Shown: positions 34,284 through 46,200 of the stretch, piece after piece
Numbering within the stretch: position 1 is the first letter of the stretch
Layout of the letters: every line of letters starts with the position of its first letter
Origin: Dehalobacterium formicoaceticum
GTDB lineage: Bacteria; Bacillota; Dehalobacteriia; Dehalobacteriales; Dehalobacteriaceae
Assembly (NCBI RefSeq): GCF_002224645.1
Contig: NZ_CP022121.1
Location: 1,804,501-1,868,500 of the forward strand
Reading direction: 5' to 3'
Length of the DNA stretch: 64,000 nt
Notes under the pieces: model-generated
What the model saw: the letters and a program-made list of their open reading frames with translations, nothing else
Told to the model about the DNA's origin: nothing
Database searches by the model: none
Made by a program: the position numbers and the translations under genes

Positions 34284-34530
34284 TGCAGCTATTCATCGAG
34301 CTTCTATGCTTTCATTATACCATTACCTAATCCAGTCGTTAAATCTGATGTAAATGTCTGAAATTAAATTTTAAAGAGGTTGGAAAAAGTAAAAGAAAAG
34401 ATCCTTGACTAAAACGGGAACAAAATTTTCCATTTTGCGTCTGTTAATTTAGAATTTAAAAAATGAATCTCCCCCAAATATTTTCAGGGAAAATTAGGAT
34501 TTGGAGAAAGTAAAAAGGAGAGTGGATCTA

Positions 34531-35673
34531 ATGTTAAGAATTTTACTAATTCTGTTTACGGTGATGCTTTTTCCCATAACATCTTTTGCCGCAGACTGGG
34601 ATAATTACTGGGTCAGTGGCTGGCATGATGATAATTCCAATTACGATATCTATAATTTGCGGCCAAGAAACGAGAAGGTAACAGACAACGCAGTGATTAT
34701 GCATAACCTGGATCAGGATGAATGGGTGCGCTTGGAAGAAAGATTTTGTGTTCTTTACAAGCCTTTAAAGCCATATGATGTCAAATTACCCGAAGCTTGG
34801 ATTGCAAAGAAAGGTGAAAAATTCAACCCCTATATAAATTATTATTATGACATTGGGAATAACCGGTTGATCTTAGGAAAACAGTATCAAATTTCACCGG
34901 ATGAAAAGTGGGGTCTTCAGTATAATGACTATTATGGATCAGGGGGCAGAACAAAAAGTTTCCTGCTAAAGAATCTGGAAAATGGTACTATTGAAGAACG
35001 TCCGGAATTGGTAAACCCCGGTGATTACAGTAGATTTTACTGGCTTCCTGATAGCACAATTTTGTTTTATAAATATAGTCAAAATGAGAGACAGAACGTA
35101 ATTTATATCTTTTACCCAGAGACAAAGGAATTTAAAAAAGTTATATCGGGAAGCTTGTATGCCTATGATGGAAAAACCAATCAAATATTATTTGTAAAAA
35201 ACGAACCAAAACGGGAGAACTGGACACTGGATCTTTCAACCAGACTGGAAAAACGGGAAATGAATTGGGAAAGGTTTTATCTCTCACCCGATGAGGCATC
35301 TAAAGTACCGATTTCTCCCGAGGATTTGCAGATGGCTGGTTTAAAAGTAATTACTCCGGAAGAAACTGTCCGGTACGAGCACGAAATTGGAATCAGTGAT
35401 CAGGTTATTCCGGTTCCTTATGTTTTTAAAAGAGAAAACAAGGAATTTATTCCCCTTCGTCCTTTGATGGAGTCATTGGGGATCAAGATTAACATCAATC
35501 AGTTGGGTAGTTTCGTTTGGGAATATCAAGTTTCTTATCGGGAAAAGAAGTTTACCCTTTCAGAGGGCGAATATATAAACTATAAATGGCAGTTATTTGT
35601 AACTCCTGACGTGCTCAAAAAAATGGGGCTGCCGGAATTTACGATCAGTCCTATTAAAGCAGATAGCCTATAA
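34531..35673 (+). CDS. Secreted protein with copper-amine-oxidase-like C-terminal domain
   Basis: A 380-residue protein; ATG 34531 is chosen because AAAAGGAG precedes it. A signal peptide MLRILLILFTVMLFPITSFAA has a clear cleavage site. The middle (about residues 25-280) is Tyr/Trp-rich and looks like a beta-propeller or TolB-like fold (SPDEKWGLQYND, YWLPDSTILFYKY). The C-terminus (about 290-375) resembles the copper amine oxidase N-terminal (stalk) domain, with EFIPLRPLMESLGIKI. No enzyme motif is visible. Extracellular or wall-associated. Together with the small ORF 34 bases downstream it may form an operon. Confidence 0.8.
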   Translation: MLRILLILFTVMLFPITSFAADWDNYWVSGWHDDNSNYDIYNLRPRNEKVTDNAVIMHNLDQDEWVRLEERFCVLYKPLKPYDVKLPEAWIAKKGEKFNPYINYYYDIGNNRLILGKQYQISPDEKWGLQYNDYYGSGGRTKSFLLKNLENGTIEERPELVNPGDYSRFYWLPDSTILFYKYSQNERQNVIYIFYPETKEFKKVISGSLYAYDGKTNQILFVKNEPKRENWTLDLSTRLEKREMNWERFYLSPDEASKVPISPEDLQMAGLKVITPEETVRYEHEIGISDQVIPVPYVFKRENKEFIPLRPLMESLGIKININQLGSFVWEYQVSYREKKFTLSEGEYINYKWQLFVTPDVLKKMGLPEFTISPIKADSL

Positions 35674-35706
35674 ACACATATGAAAAAAGAATAGAAGGGA
35701 GCATAT

Positions 35707-35817
35707 ATGATGAGTAAGAAACCTTGGTATAAGAATTGCCCTCCTTGAATTCTCATGTATCTGCTGCTGGGCGCAGCATTTATTCTGGTTAGTCTAATAC
35801 AGTATCTGCAAAAATAG
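35707..35817 (+). CDS. Candidate small membrane selenoprotein (36 residues, CPPU)
   Basis: Two adjacent ATG codons follow AAGGGAGC. The frame reads MMSKKPWYKNCPPU, with UGA at 35746-35748 as codon 14, then ILMYLLLGAAFILVSLIQYL, a good single membrane helix, and ends QK-TAG. The UGA lies in a Cys-X-X-Sec arrangement of a redox type. A 6-bp hairpin TGCTGC/GCAGCA with loop TGGGC (35762-35778) starts 14 bases after the UGA and its loop begins at base 20 with G second, as in bacterial SECIS. The alternative is a Trp codon (TGG) mutated to TGA in a short membrane protein. Confidence 0.5.
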
Positions 35818-35831
35818 AAGCATGACACCCC

Positions 35832-35897
35832 GACACTTTTAAGAAAATAGCGTATCCATTGGGCCTACAATGGATACGCTGTTTTCTTAAAAGTGTC
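35832..35897. terminator. Long hairpin between convergent genes
   Basis: Two 30-base arms (GACACTTTTAAG... and its complement) pair fully with one U-G wobble around a 6-base loop, followed by a T-rich stretch. It can act as a terminator from both sides, for the small ORF on + and the beta-propeller gene on -. Confidence 0.75.
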
Positions 35898-35957
35898 AGA
35901 TATTTTCTTTTCCCCTTGGGGAATACGATCTACTCCCGAGCACTGCCACAGGGCCGG

Positions 35958-38284
35958 TTATTGCGGGATTTCCAAACTCATGATTTCAGTAAGGTTGTTT
36001 AAGTTGTTTGCTTTGATCATCCCCGGGGAGAGCGTATATAAGGTATCACCGATGTAGATGATTCTCTCGATATTTTTGGCGTTGGAGTACCAATTTAAAC
36101 CGGCTTTCGTATAATCCTCTTGACTCAGATGGGTAATGGTCCCTTTCAGGTCAAAACCTTTTGCCAGGTCAAGCTGATAGACATAGGCTCCCTGGAAGGT
36201 AAATTCTCCGTAGTCAGGAAAATTGTTTTGGCTCTGGTTCGGATTCTTGTTTTTAATTTCCATCACGGTAACAGGGAAGGCCAATAAGTTTTTCTCCCGG
36301 GAAAACAAAAGGGCTTTATGGTTCCTGAGGAGTTCGGAATCCGTACCCCGGTCTCCGATAATTTCCTGAAATTTCTGCACGGGATGGGTCACGTCACTGA
36401 CATCAAAGAGGGCAATTTTCATTCCCTGGTAAAAAGCCATGGTACCTGCATCTTTTCCCTGCCCATCTTTTTGACTAAGCTCCACGGTGTCTTTTCCGAA
36501 ACCGATGATGTGGTTTTCGTCATAGGGATGCAGATAATCACTGTATCCGGGAATTTTCAAAGCACCAAGAATTTTCGGCTTTCTGGGGTCTTTCAGGTCA
36601 AGAACAAAGAGGGGGTCAACATTTTTAAATGTAACCATGTAGCCCCGGTCGCCTATGAAGCGGGCCGAATATATTCTTTCCCCAGGAGCAATGTCTTCAA
36701 TTTTACCGGCAAGCTTCATTTTTCCATCCAGGATATAAACATTGTTTTTGGAGGTATCTCCGCTCCGCCAGGTTGATCCGATGGTTGTGGCAATCCGGAA
36801 AAACCCCTGATGTTCATCCATGGAGAATTGGTTGAGAATCGTGCCGGGGACTTCACCTTGGGCGGCAAACTTCACTTCCCCCTGATCCAGGGTGAATTTA
36901 TAAACAAGGGTATTTAATTCAGGGGCAACCTTTTCGCCGGTCTGATAACCGGTAACAGCAGCATATAAACTGTCTGCTGTGGCATAAATATTTTGTCCTG
37001 CTCCCAAGAAAGCTGCAACCTTCATTTCCTTGTCCGGATGGTTCAAGTCCAATCCCGCAGCCAAGAGATAATTGGGTTGAGGTCTGCCCGGGAAATAGCA
37101 GATATCCTTATAAGGGATTTTTATGTCGGTGTCTTTCAGCATGGAGTCGCGATAAATTGGAAGAGCTGCTGATTCCTCACCATTCATGATGCGGTAATAG
37201 TCTAAATACTTATTAGCCGTTAAATAAACCAGGCTGCCTACTTTCCGGGAGGAGATATAGCTTCCTTCCAATTCGGCCACTCTTATTTCTTTGATCTTGT
37301 TTTTGTCCCTAATGTCATAAATAACAGCTTTTACTGTTTGGCTCCTGGGCATCGGGGGGTAAATTCTAATATCCTCGGAAATCCCGGGTCTAGCCATGGG
37401 GCGGTTATCATAGGAAGAACCGATCACCACCATGTGCTTGTCATCCACATATAATTCCTGGGGAGAAAATTCTCCGGCGGTAAAATTAATAATATCGGTA
37501 ACAGCCATTTTTTCTGCCGGTACGGCGCGGGTAATTACCACCCGGTTGTTATTTACCTGATAGATATAGGTGCCGTCGGTTTTGATCAGATCACCTTCGT
37601 CAACACCTTCCACCTGGATGTTGGTCGTAGAATAGTCTGCTGATTTCCTTGATTCACTCATGTCCTGGCTTGCGGGAACCTGTGCTCCTGCGCCTGCGCC
37701 GCCTGAAACATTTTCATTATCTGTAATTTGATATTCTTCTCTTCGTGCTGTTTCTGATGATTCCAGGATTTTTTTGAGATTTTGGTAGCTGCCCACCACC
37801 GGGAGCTTATTTTTTCGATATATACGGTTTTCCGAGCCCCGTCCCAGGAAACACGGGCATAAAGAGCCTCGCTGACAAATCTCAGGGGCAGAAGAGTCTG
37901 CCCATTTTCTATGATAGGTTTCGGTGATAAGGTGACCTTATTTCCCTTGATAATGGCGGTGTTTTCATGAAGATTAATTTCCAAAACACTTTGTTCGGAA
38001 ACAGCTTTAATGGTGCCGGTTTTTTCATCCCAGGTGACTTGGGCATCCAAGGCTTCAAAAACAGTACGGAATGGGACAAAGACATAATTATCAACAATCC
38101 GGGGTTGAACGTCAAATTTTAAAGTTTTATTGTTGCAGATCACTTTAATTTCCCCTTGTCCGTTGGCTGTGTCAAAGGTTGAAAATAGACAAAATGCACC
38201 GACCATAACCAATAATAAAGTAACAAGGAAACCAATTTTTTTCACATTTTTCTTAGATACATTTTTCAAAGATAAACTTTTCAT
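35958..38284 (-). pseudogene. Secreted beta-propeller protein with copper-amine-oxidase-like N-domain, one frameshift
   Basis: Two overlapping minus frames (37658-38284 and 35958-37799) together make about 770 residues. The first starts with a signal peptide (KKIGFLVTLLLVMVGAFCLF) and a copper amine oxidase N-terminal-like domain (YVFVPFRTVFEALDAQVTWDE, LPLRFVSEALYARVSWD). The second carries a C-terminal beta-propeller (GDLIKTDGTYIYQVNNNRVVI, YLDPYDENHIIGFGKD-type repeats; family of secreted beta-propeller proteins). Restoring one base near 37801-37803 (minus-strand CCC to CCCC) links them as EKISSPVVGSYQNLKK. Either a sequencing slip or a recent mutation. Likely exported; function unknown. 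Confidence 0.82.
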
Positions 38285-38333
38285 AGCTGCACCCCCTGAT
38301 TTTTAAAGTTGACCTTTAACGCTGATGCAATGT

Positions 38334-38400
38334 ATTTCTGCAAATTTTGGATATTATTTATCTTAGACGCATCTAAGATCTGTTTTGTTTCCGGTCAGAG
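38334..38400 (-). promoter_or_regulatory. Shared upstream element with palindrome, copy 1
   Basis: About 65 bases closely match 61579-61645. Both copies lie upstream of minus-strand genes for secreted proteins (starting 38284 and 61399). It contains TCTTAGA-CGCA-TCTAAGA (38361-38378), a perfect palindrome in this copy. It is probably a promoter region with a common operator. Confidence 0.5.
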
Positions 38401-38449
38401 CCGATTAAGCACAACAACAGCAAGTATTTTTTTATTTATCAAATTTCAA

Positions 38450-38549
38450 GACTCCCACTTCTATAAGTGGGAGTTCCGATTTTTACTTCAGGTGGGGTAG
38501 ATTCCCCATCTGAAGCCCCGATGTTCAGCTTTAGCTGAACGAGTTCACT
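38450..38549. repeat. IS200/IS605-like end with three hairpins, containing 40-bp repeat copy 2
   Basis: Three successive hairpins: CTCCCACTTCTATAAGTGGGAG, CTTCAGGTGGGG...CCCCATCTGAAG, and GTTCAGCTTTAGCTGAAC. Such subterminal palindromes are typical ends of IS200/IS605-type elements. No transposase is near, so it is an orphan end. The last 40 bases (38510-38549) are identical to 14481-14520 in inverted orientation and supply the stop codon of the deacetylase gene. Confidence 0.65.
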
Positions 38550-39960
38550 TATCCAGCATTCTCCATGCTGTTTTGTCCATCCTGTAGCCACTGATGGAAC
38601 TCATGGCATTGATATAAATGTGGTTAGGTTCTCCGATAATATTACCAGGTATCATAATATGCAGGTACTGTCCCTTGGTATCGGATACGATACCGCTTGA
38701 ATTATCTATCGATAATGCTGATTCATGCTTTAAAGTAATTTTATTATCAACATCTGCCAAGCTTAGCCTCGCTATTTTCTGATCATAAAAAAGGATCATA
38801 TTCAAATAATACTTTGGCAGCTTGCCTATTTTTCCATCTGTTTTAATGAAGACGTGTAAATTATTATTCTTTGACAGCTCTGTATAAACGCCAATAATGT
38901 CAGTTTCACGGCTGATCTCAAGATTTAATGCATCCTGAAGCGGATCAATGATCACCCTGTTATTGTTATCAGGTGCGATGGCATTGTCTGCTCTGTCCAG
39001 CCTTGAGATCCTGGCATTCGGATATTCCCCAAAGAGTTCGTTTTTTCTTTCAAAAGCGATCATTAACAGTCTGAGGATATTAATTTGTGTCTTATATAAA
39101 TGGATAGCCGTGATTTTTTCACGAATCTCCTGATCGTTTAAATCAAGAGCTTGCCAATCTGTACCGGTCCCGATCAGTTTGGCCGGGGGTACTAAATACA
39201 TATTGATATTTTCCTTAGGCGGTGTCGGCCAATCCCCCCTGTGTACCAAGTAAAGCCATTCTTTTACCGGATGGTAGTCGAGAGCAGTCAATGCATATTT
39301 GACAAAACAATTAGTCGCCCAATGATCAGGATGCTTATCGTTGGGATGGGGCATTACGATATGTGTAGGTTGAAAATCCTTAATTATTGTTGTGATGTCC
39401 CTGACAAGATCTGCTCCGGCATACGGAGCTCCTTTGGTGAAACTATTGTAATAAGGAGAGCGGCTCACTTGGGTATAGGCGCTGATATAGGGATCGGAAT
39501 TATCCCAGTGGGAACTCCAAAGAACAGACAGTTCCCGATCTGGGTAGCCCAAAAATACGATATTTTTGCTTGACAGCCCAAGCATATTCAGTGCTGCAGT
39601 CGTCTCATTTTGTCTTTGGTATCCGAATTTAATATAATCAAAGGGTTGTGGATTTAGCTTGAAATAATCTAACTGTACAGCATTTTTAAAACCATCTCCG
39701 TTCGTCATCATAACTACCTTTACAGAAGCCCCATTTTTTATGGTCTTGCCGATCAATTCTCCGGCACCAAGTACTTCATCATCATTATGAGGAGCAAAGA
39801 CAAGAACATGGTCGTTTTTACCAGGCAATACAATATCATCTAATTTTGATCTGACAAAATAGTTGGAGAGGTACTCCCTCATGAAAAACAAAATTATCAA
39901 AGCAGCTATCAAGATAAAGGCAATTGTCAAAGTCGTTTTCAAAATTCTCTTCATCTGCAT
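38545..39960 (-). CDS. PIG-L (LmbE-like) deacetylase, membrane-anchored
   Basis: A 471-residue protein with an N-terminal membrane anchor (TLTIAFILIAALIILFFM). The PIG-L/LmbE zinc motif is VFAPHNDDEVLGAGELI (about residues 53-69), and HPNDKHPDHWATNC carries the third metal ligand region. These enzymes remove acetyl groups from N-acetylglucosaminyl groups of glycolipids or small thiols. The C-terminal about 170 residues look like a beta-rich accessory domain. The stop codon TGA lies inside the 40-bp repeat, so the original end may have been altered by an insertion. Confidence 0.85.
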   Translation of the reverse strand: MQMKRILKTTLTIAFILIAALIILFFMREYLSNYFVRSKLDDIVLPGKNDHVLVFAPHNDDEVLGAGELIGKTIKNGASVKVVMMTNGDGFKNAVQLDYFKLNPQPFDYIKFGYQRQNETTAALNMLGLSSKNIVFLGYPDRELSVLWSSHWDNSDPYISAYTQVSRSPYYNSFTKGAPYAGADLVRDITTIIKDFQPTHIVMPHPNDKHPDHWATNCFVKYALTALDYHPVKEWLYLVHRGDWPTPPKENINMYLVPPAKLIGTGTDWQALDLNDQEIREKITAIHLYKTQINILRLLMIAFERKNELFGEYPNARISRLDRADNAIAPDNNNRVIIDPLQDALNLEISRETDIIGVYTELSKNNNLHVFIKTDGKIGKLPKYYLNMILFYDQKIARLSLADVDNKITLKHESALSIDNSSGIVSDTKGQYLHIMIPGNIIGEPNHIYINAMSSISGYRMDKTAWRMLDK

Positions 39961-40268
39961 AATCTCATCAATCCTTTTTATCTTGATTTCATGATATCTA
40001 TCGCCCTATTTCTTTGGCAATTTCCATCTTATTTTCAAGCTGTTTAAACTTCAGGTACGATACCAATCATACCAATCACCCTTGCCATTGATAAAATAAG
40101 TTTACTTTTCGAGAAAATTTTTCATAATCCTTTAATACCTTAAAAACAAATTTTCAAAAGGTCTTCCCGACCAAATTTTCGGTTTACGGACTATTTTAGA
40201 AATTTCAGAACGAATATATTGTTTATACGGTTTGCCGGATCGAAAGTTTGGAGGAAAAGAGGTGTAAA
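39961..40268. other. AT-rich gap before the Tc toxin genes
   Basis: About 300 bases separate the divergent deacetylase and Tc genes. The only clear signal is GGAGGAAAAGAGGTG just before the toxin start. I see no confident promoter or operator. Confidence 0.4.
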
Positions 40269-43200
40269 ATGAATAATGAGGTGAGTAATGAAAGGATAAG
40301 CAATAATTCATCCCCCCAATTTATGAAAACTGATGGGGGCAAAACCAAATCCAACGCCATCGAAATTCCTGGGATCTCTTTGCCTAAAGGGGGAGGAGCC
40401 ATTAAAGGGATTGATGAAAAATTTTCTGTTAACCCGGTCAATGGGACAGCTTCCTTCACTGTCCAGCTGCCTTTTTCTCCGGCCAGGGGAGGAGTTACTC
40501 CGGCGCTGAATTTAACTTATAGTTCAGGCGCCGGAAATGACGTTTTTGGCTTGGGATGGAGCTTGGGTCTCCCCTCAATAAAACGCAAAACGGATCAGGG
40601 TCTGCCCAAATATCTGGACGATATCGAATCGGATACCTTCCTTTTTTCAGAAACCGAAGACCTGGTTCCGGAGTTTCAGAAAAGCCATGGGGATCTAAAA
40701 GGCGGCTTTGCCTTGGATGATGAAGGAAACTATCAGTATAAAGAGCTGCATCCGCCGGACTCTCCTCACCCGGATTATGTGGTACGATTTTACCGGCCGA
40801 GAATTGAAGGATTGTTTGCCAGGATCGAAAAATGGATCAACATTAATTCCGGGGAAATCAAATGGAGAGTTATCACTAAGGATAATAGGACAACCCTTTT
40901 TGGCTGGAGCGAAGCTTCCAGAATCTGCGACCCCAAAGACCCGAACAGGATCTATGAATGGAAACCGGAGTTCGCTTTTGATGATCAAGGAAACTGCCTT
41001 AATTATATCTATCAGAGGGAAGATGCTGCCGGGTTTGAAAGCTCATTGCTGCATCACAAAAATAGGATGGACCAGGGAGCTATTACCTATACCAATCTCT
41101 ATTTAGCAAAGATCCTTTATGGCAATAAAACTCCTTATCAGAATTTAAATGATCAATATCCGGATGAGCAAGATTACATGTTCCAAACCGTGTTTGATTA
41201 CGGTGAGTACGAGGGCGGGGCTCCTTTTAAAAAGATCAGGGAGTGGAACTTTCGGAAGGATGCCTTTTCAGAGTATCAAGCCGGCTTTGAAATCAGGACG
41301 ACCAGGTGCTGTGAAAGAATTATGCTCTTTCATTATTTTGATGAACTGCCCGGAGGCTCATCATTGGTAAAATCTCTGAATCTGGAATACGATACGGCGG
41401 CGGAGGGTTTTACGTTTCTCACTGCCATCACCAGCCACGGCTACATCAAGAAGGCTGACGGAACCTATACGGAAAAGCATTTGCCGCCCCTAGAATTTCA
41501 ATATCAGGAGCATAGCTGGAGCAAGGAAGTAAAAAACATTGCCCCGGATGAACTGCTCGATGCTCCGGCCGGATTAGATGAGCCTCAATATCTGTTTACG
41601 GATTTGTATGGAGAAGGTTTAGCGGGCATCCTCACGGAGCAAGGGGGAGCTTTGTTCTATAAAAGGAATTTAGGCGGCAGCTTTGCAGATGCTCAGCAGG
41701 TTTCGCCTAAACCTTCGTTTGCCGGTCTGGGTTCCAGGCTGCACTTGCTGGACCTGGATGGTGACGGCACTAAACAACTGGTTAGCATGAGCGCCAACCC
41801 CAAGGGGTACTTTGAATTAGGGGATAATGAAGACTGGCAAACCTTTAAAGCCTTTCGGCAGATGCCCAGCTTTAATTTGGAAGATAATAATCTGCGCCTG
41901 ATGGACATCAATAATGACGGCAAGCAGGATATTTTAATTACAGAGGATCAAGCTTTGGTCTGTTACGAATCATCAGGACGGAAGGGCTTTGAGATTCCTT
42001 ATCAAACCCTCCAATCATTTAATGAAGAAGAAGGACCTAATCTGCTTTTCTCAGACCTGGAGCAAAGCATCTTTCTGGCGGATATGTCCGGTGACGGACT
42101 GTCGGACATCGTCAGGATCAGAAACGGCGCCATCTGTTACTGGCCGAATCTGGGCTATGGCAGATTCGGCACCAAGGTGGGGATGGATCATGCCCCGGTT
42201 TTTGACCATGATGCTTCCTTTAATCCTTCATACATCCGCTTAGCGGATATCGACGGCTCAGGAACGACAGATGTGATTTATCTGGGAAAAAACAAATTCA
42301 GCTGTTGGCTGAATGTAAGCGGGAATGGCTTTAGTTCTCTTCCCTTTGAAATCGACCCATTTCCTGAGGTGCATGATCAGGCCAAGGTCACTGTGGTCGA
42401 TTTGCTGGGTAATGGCCTTGCCTGCATTACCTGGTCCAGCCCTTTAGCAAAGGATAAGAAAGCACCCTTGAAATATATCGATTTAATGGAGAGCAAGAAA
42501 CCCCATTTGATGACTTTCTATAAAAACAATCTGGGCAAAGAAGTGACCTTATCATATACCCCGTCCACCAGGTTTTATCTTGATGACAAGCTGGCAGGCA
42601 GGCCATGGGTTACCAAGCTGCACTTTCCGGTCTACTGCCTTTCCAAGATAGAGACGAGAGACAAAATTTCCGGACTCCGCTTTGTGAGCCAATATCGCTA
42701 CCATCATGGCTATTATGATCATGGGGAAAGGGAGTTTCGAGGCTTTGGCATGGTGGAACAGACCGATACCGAGGATTTTGAACATTGGGTCCAAGGGACG
42801 GCCGGCAACATTGTAGAAAAGGTATTGCATCAGGAGCCGGTGGTCACTAAAAGCTGGTTTCATACGGGAGCTTTTTTGGACCGGGAAAACATTTTGAATC
42901 ACTTTGCCGGGGAATACTGGCAGCGGGAAATGGCACGCCAGGGTTTTGAGGTGGAAAGCCGGGAGTCATCCCTGCCGGAGGCCAAACTGATGGCGGCACC
43001 GGGAGTTGACCCCTCCCTTCTGGACAAGCTGGTAGCTCAGGAATGGAAGGAAGCCTTAAGGGCGTGTAAGGGCATGGAGCTGCACCGGGAAATCTTCGCC
43101 TACGATGCTCCGGTTCATGATCCCTCCAGCGAGGATTTAAAAAGACAGCTGACACCCTATTCTGTGGCTGCCCATAACTGTGTTATCCAGCTGCTCCAGC

Positions 43201-46200
43201 CCAAGGGCAGGAACAAACATGCCGTCTTTGCCGTGCAAGAAAGGGAAGCCCTTACCTACGACTATGAGCGTAATACCGAGGATCCAAGAATTACCCATAA
43301 CCTGAACATTAAGCTGGACGAATACGGCAATATCTTGGAATCAGCTGCAGTGGTCTATCCCAGGAGCAAATCGGACCCTTCCCTGCCTGCTGAAACCCAG
43401 TCAGCTCAGAAAAAGACTCTGATCACTTATACCCAAAACAGCTATACCAATGATATTGATGATCAATATTCATATAGGCTTAGGCTCCCGGCAGAAGCGG
43501 CAACTTATGAGTTGAAAGGCCTGGGCAAAAAAGAAGCTTTATATACCGTGGCTGATTTTGAGGACGTTTTAGCTGAGGCGGGGGAAGCGGCTTACCATGA
43601 AATCAATAAAAACCCGCCATCATCAGCCGTGCAGAAAAGGCTGGTTGAAAAGCTGCGCACCCTTTACCGCAGCAATAATTTAAAAGATGCCCTGCCCTTA
43701 TCTCGGCTGGAATCCATGGCCTTGCCTTTTGAAAGCTATCAGCTGGCCTATACGCCCCAGCTGCTTGAGGACATTTTCGGCTCACGGGTTAACGAAGATC
43801 TAATGCTGGAAGGCAGGTTCACCAAAAGAGAAGGGGAGGACAGCTGGTGGATCAGATCCGGAACAAATCAGTATCTGGAGGTAGGCGAAGCCAGGATCCA
43901 GGCCCAAAACCGCTTTTATCGGCCGGTGTCATATACCGACCCCTATGGGGCGAAAACCAAGGTCAGGTATTTGGGCAGCTATCATCTTTTTATTGAAGAA
44001 ACCGAGGACCCCTTAGGAAACAAAACCGGGGTGGATCTTTTTAACTTTAGGACCCTGGCACCGCAGAGAATGAAGGATATGAACCATAATCTCTCGGAGA
44101 CAATTTTCGACGAGCTGGGTTTGGTGAAGGCTATGGCGGTCATGGGCAAGGGGTCGGAAGCAGATGATCTCCTTGGTTTAAAGGAGTTTTCAACTCCGGC
44201 GGAAGAGACCCTGGTGGATGCTTTTGTCAATGCCCCAAACTCCATGGAGCTGACGGAGCATGGCAAGAATCTGCTCTTCCATGCCACGGTGCGCTTTGTC
44301 TACGACTTTGACGCTTATCGAAAATCCGGCAAGCCCGCTGTCATCGCTGCCATTGCCAGGGAAGAGCATTATGTGAAAAATAATGACGCATCCCTTCAGA
44401 TCAGCTTTGAATTCTCCAACGGTTTGGGTCAGATGGTGATGAAGAAGGTTCAGGCAGAACCGGGCAAGGCCAAGACCACAGTTGTCAATCCTGATCATAG
44501 CTACGGGGTAAGCGAAGTGGACACGGCTCAACTTGTCCCCCAGCAGCTTCGCTGGATCGGCAGCGGCAGAAAGGTCCTTAACAACAAAGGCAATACGGTG
44601 AAGCAGTATGAGCCCTATTTTTCCGCAGTCCACGGTTATGAAGACTTGAAAGAACTGGTGGAAACGGGTGTCACGCCCATCATGTATTATGATGCCTTAG
44701 GAAGGCTGATAAAAACTGAATTACCGGACGGGACATTTACTCGGGTCGAGTTTGACGCCTGGAAACAAGTTTTTTCTGACCAAAACGATACGGTTTTGGA
44801 GTCCTCCTGGTATCAAGATCGTGCCGGTCGTTTGATCGATGCTACGCTGATCAATGAGGGTAAGGATCCGGAAAAGGAAAAAACAGCGGCGGAAAAGGCA
44901 GCAAAACATGCCCATACGCCTAATATCCAGCATTTTGATAATCTGGGCAGACCGATTCTCTCCGTAGAACATAACCGGCATCTCACCGCCGGGGAAGATG
45001 AATTCTACTTGACCCGGATTGAATTGGATATCGAAGGCAATCTGCGGAAAGTAATCGATCCTCGGGGAAATACGGCGATGCAGTTCAAATATGATCTCTT
45101 GGGCCGGAAGGTTTATCAGAAAAGCATGGATGGGGGACAGCGCCGGCTCCTTCTGAATATCCTGGAGCATCCCTTACGTACCTGGGATGAGCGCAATCAT
45201 GAGTTTCAATATTTCTATGATATCCTGCAGCGCCCACTATCCAGTAAGGTGATCGGGGGCGATGGGGCCGCTCCCCTGAACAATATCTTTAAGCGGTATT
45301 TTTACGGGGAAACAGAGCAAAATCCGGAAGATAAGAACTTAAGGGGTCAGGTGATCAAGCATTACGATAGCGGCGGACTCTTGATAATGCCGGAATATGA
45401 TTTTAAAGGTCAGCCAAAATCAACAATCCGCATGCTTTATAAAAATTATCAGGGGATTGTGGATTGGACCGATGCCAATCTGGTTAATGACCTGGAAACG
45501 GAAAGCTATCCTGTGAAAACAGAAAGTGACGCCCTGGGCAGGATTGTGCAGCAAACGGTGCCGGATGGCAGCCTTATCATGTTCTCATACAACGAGACCG
45601 GCTTAGTGAATAGGGAAAGGGTTCTTCATAATAATGCCGGTGTTGCTGCAACTTATATCAAGGATATTGATTATAACGAAAAGGGTCAGCGCAATAAGAT
45701 TACCTATGGCAATGATGTTTTTACCCTGTTTAATTATGATGAAAAAACCTTCCGGCTGAAGGGGATGGCAACAAAACGGCAAAATGGAGATCCCTTGCAG
45801 GATTTGCACTATACCTATGACCCGGTAGGAAATATCACCCATATTGAAGACCACAATATTCCGGTGCGTTTTTTTGATAACCAAAAAATTGCCGGGGCAG
45901 CTGCCTATACTTATGACGCCCTTTACCGATTGGCCGAGGCTACCGGCAGGGAAAACAATGAGCCGCTCACCTTCGACAGCAAGGACAACTGGAATGACAG
46001 CGCCTATCTCAAGCAGTTTAACTCTGGTGATCCCATGAATATGAGAAATTACACCCAAAGCTATGTTTATGACGGGGCGGGCAATATCCTGCAAATGAGG
46101 CATCAGGCCGCTGGTAACAACTGGACCAGGGAATACAGTTATGAACCGGCAAATAACCGGCTGATCAGCACTCAGGTGGGCGGCCAGATCTACACTTATC

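Noticed and set aside
40223-40459. Minus-strand frame over the Tc toxin start, and many similar long antisense frames within the Tc and grd genes
   Set aside because: They are shadows of the coding strand, without starts or ribosome sites of their own.
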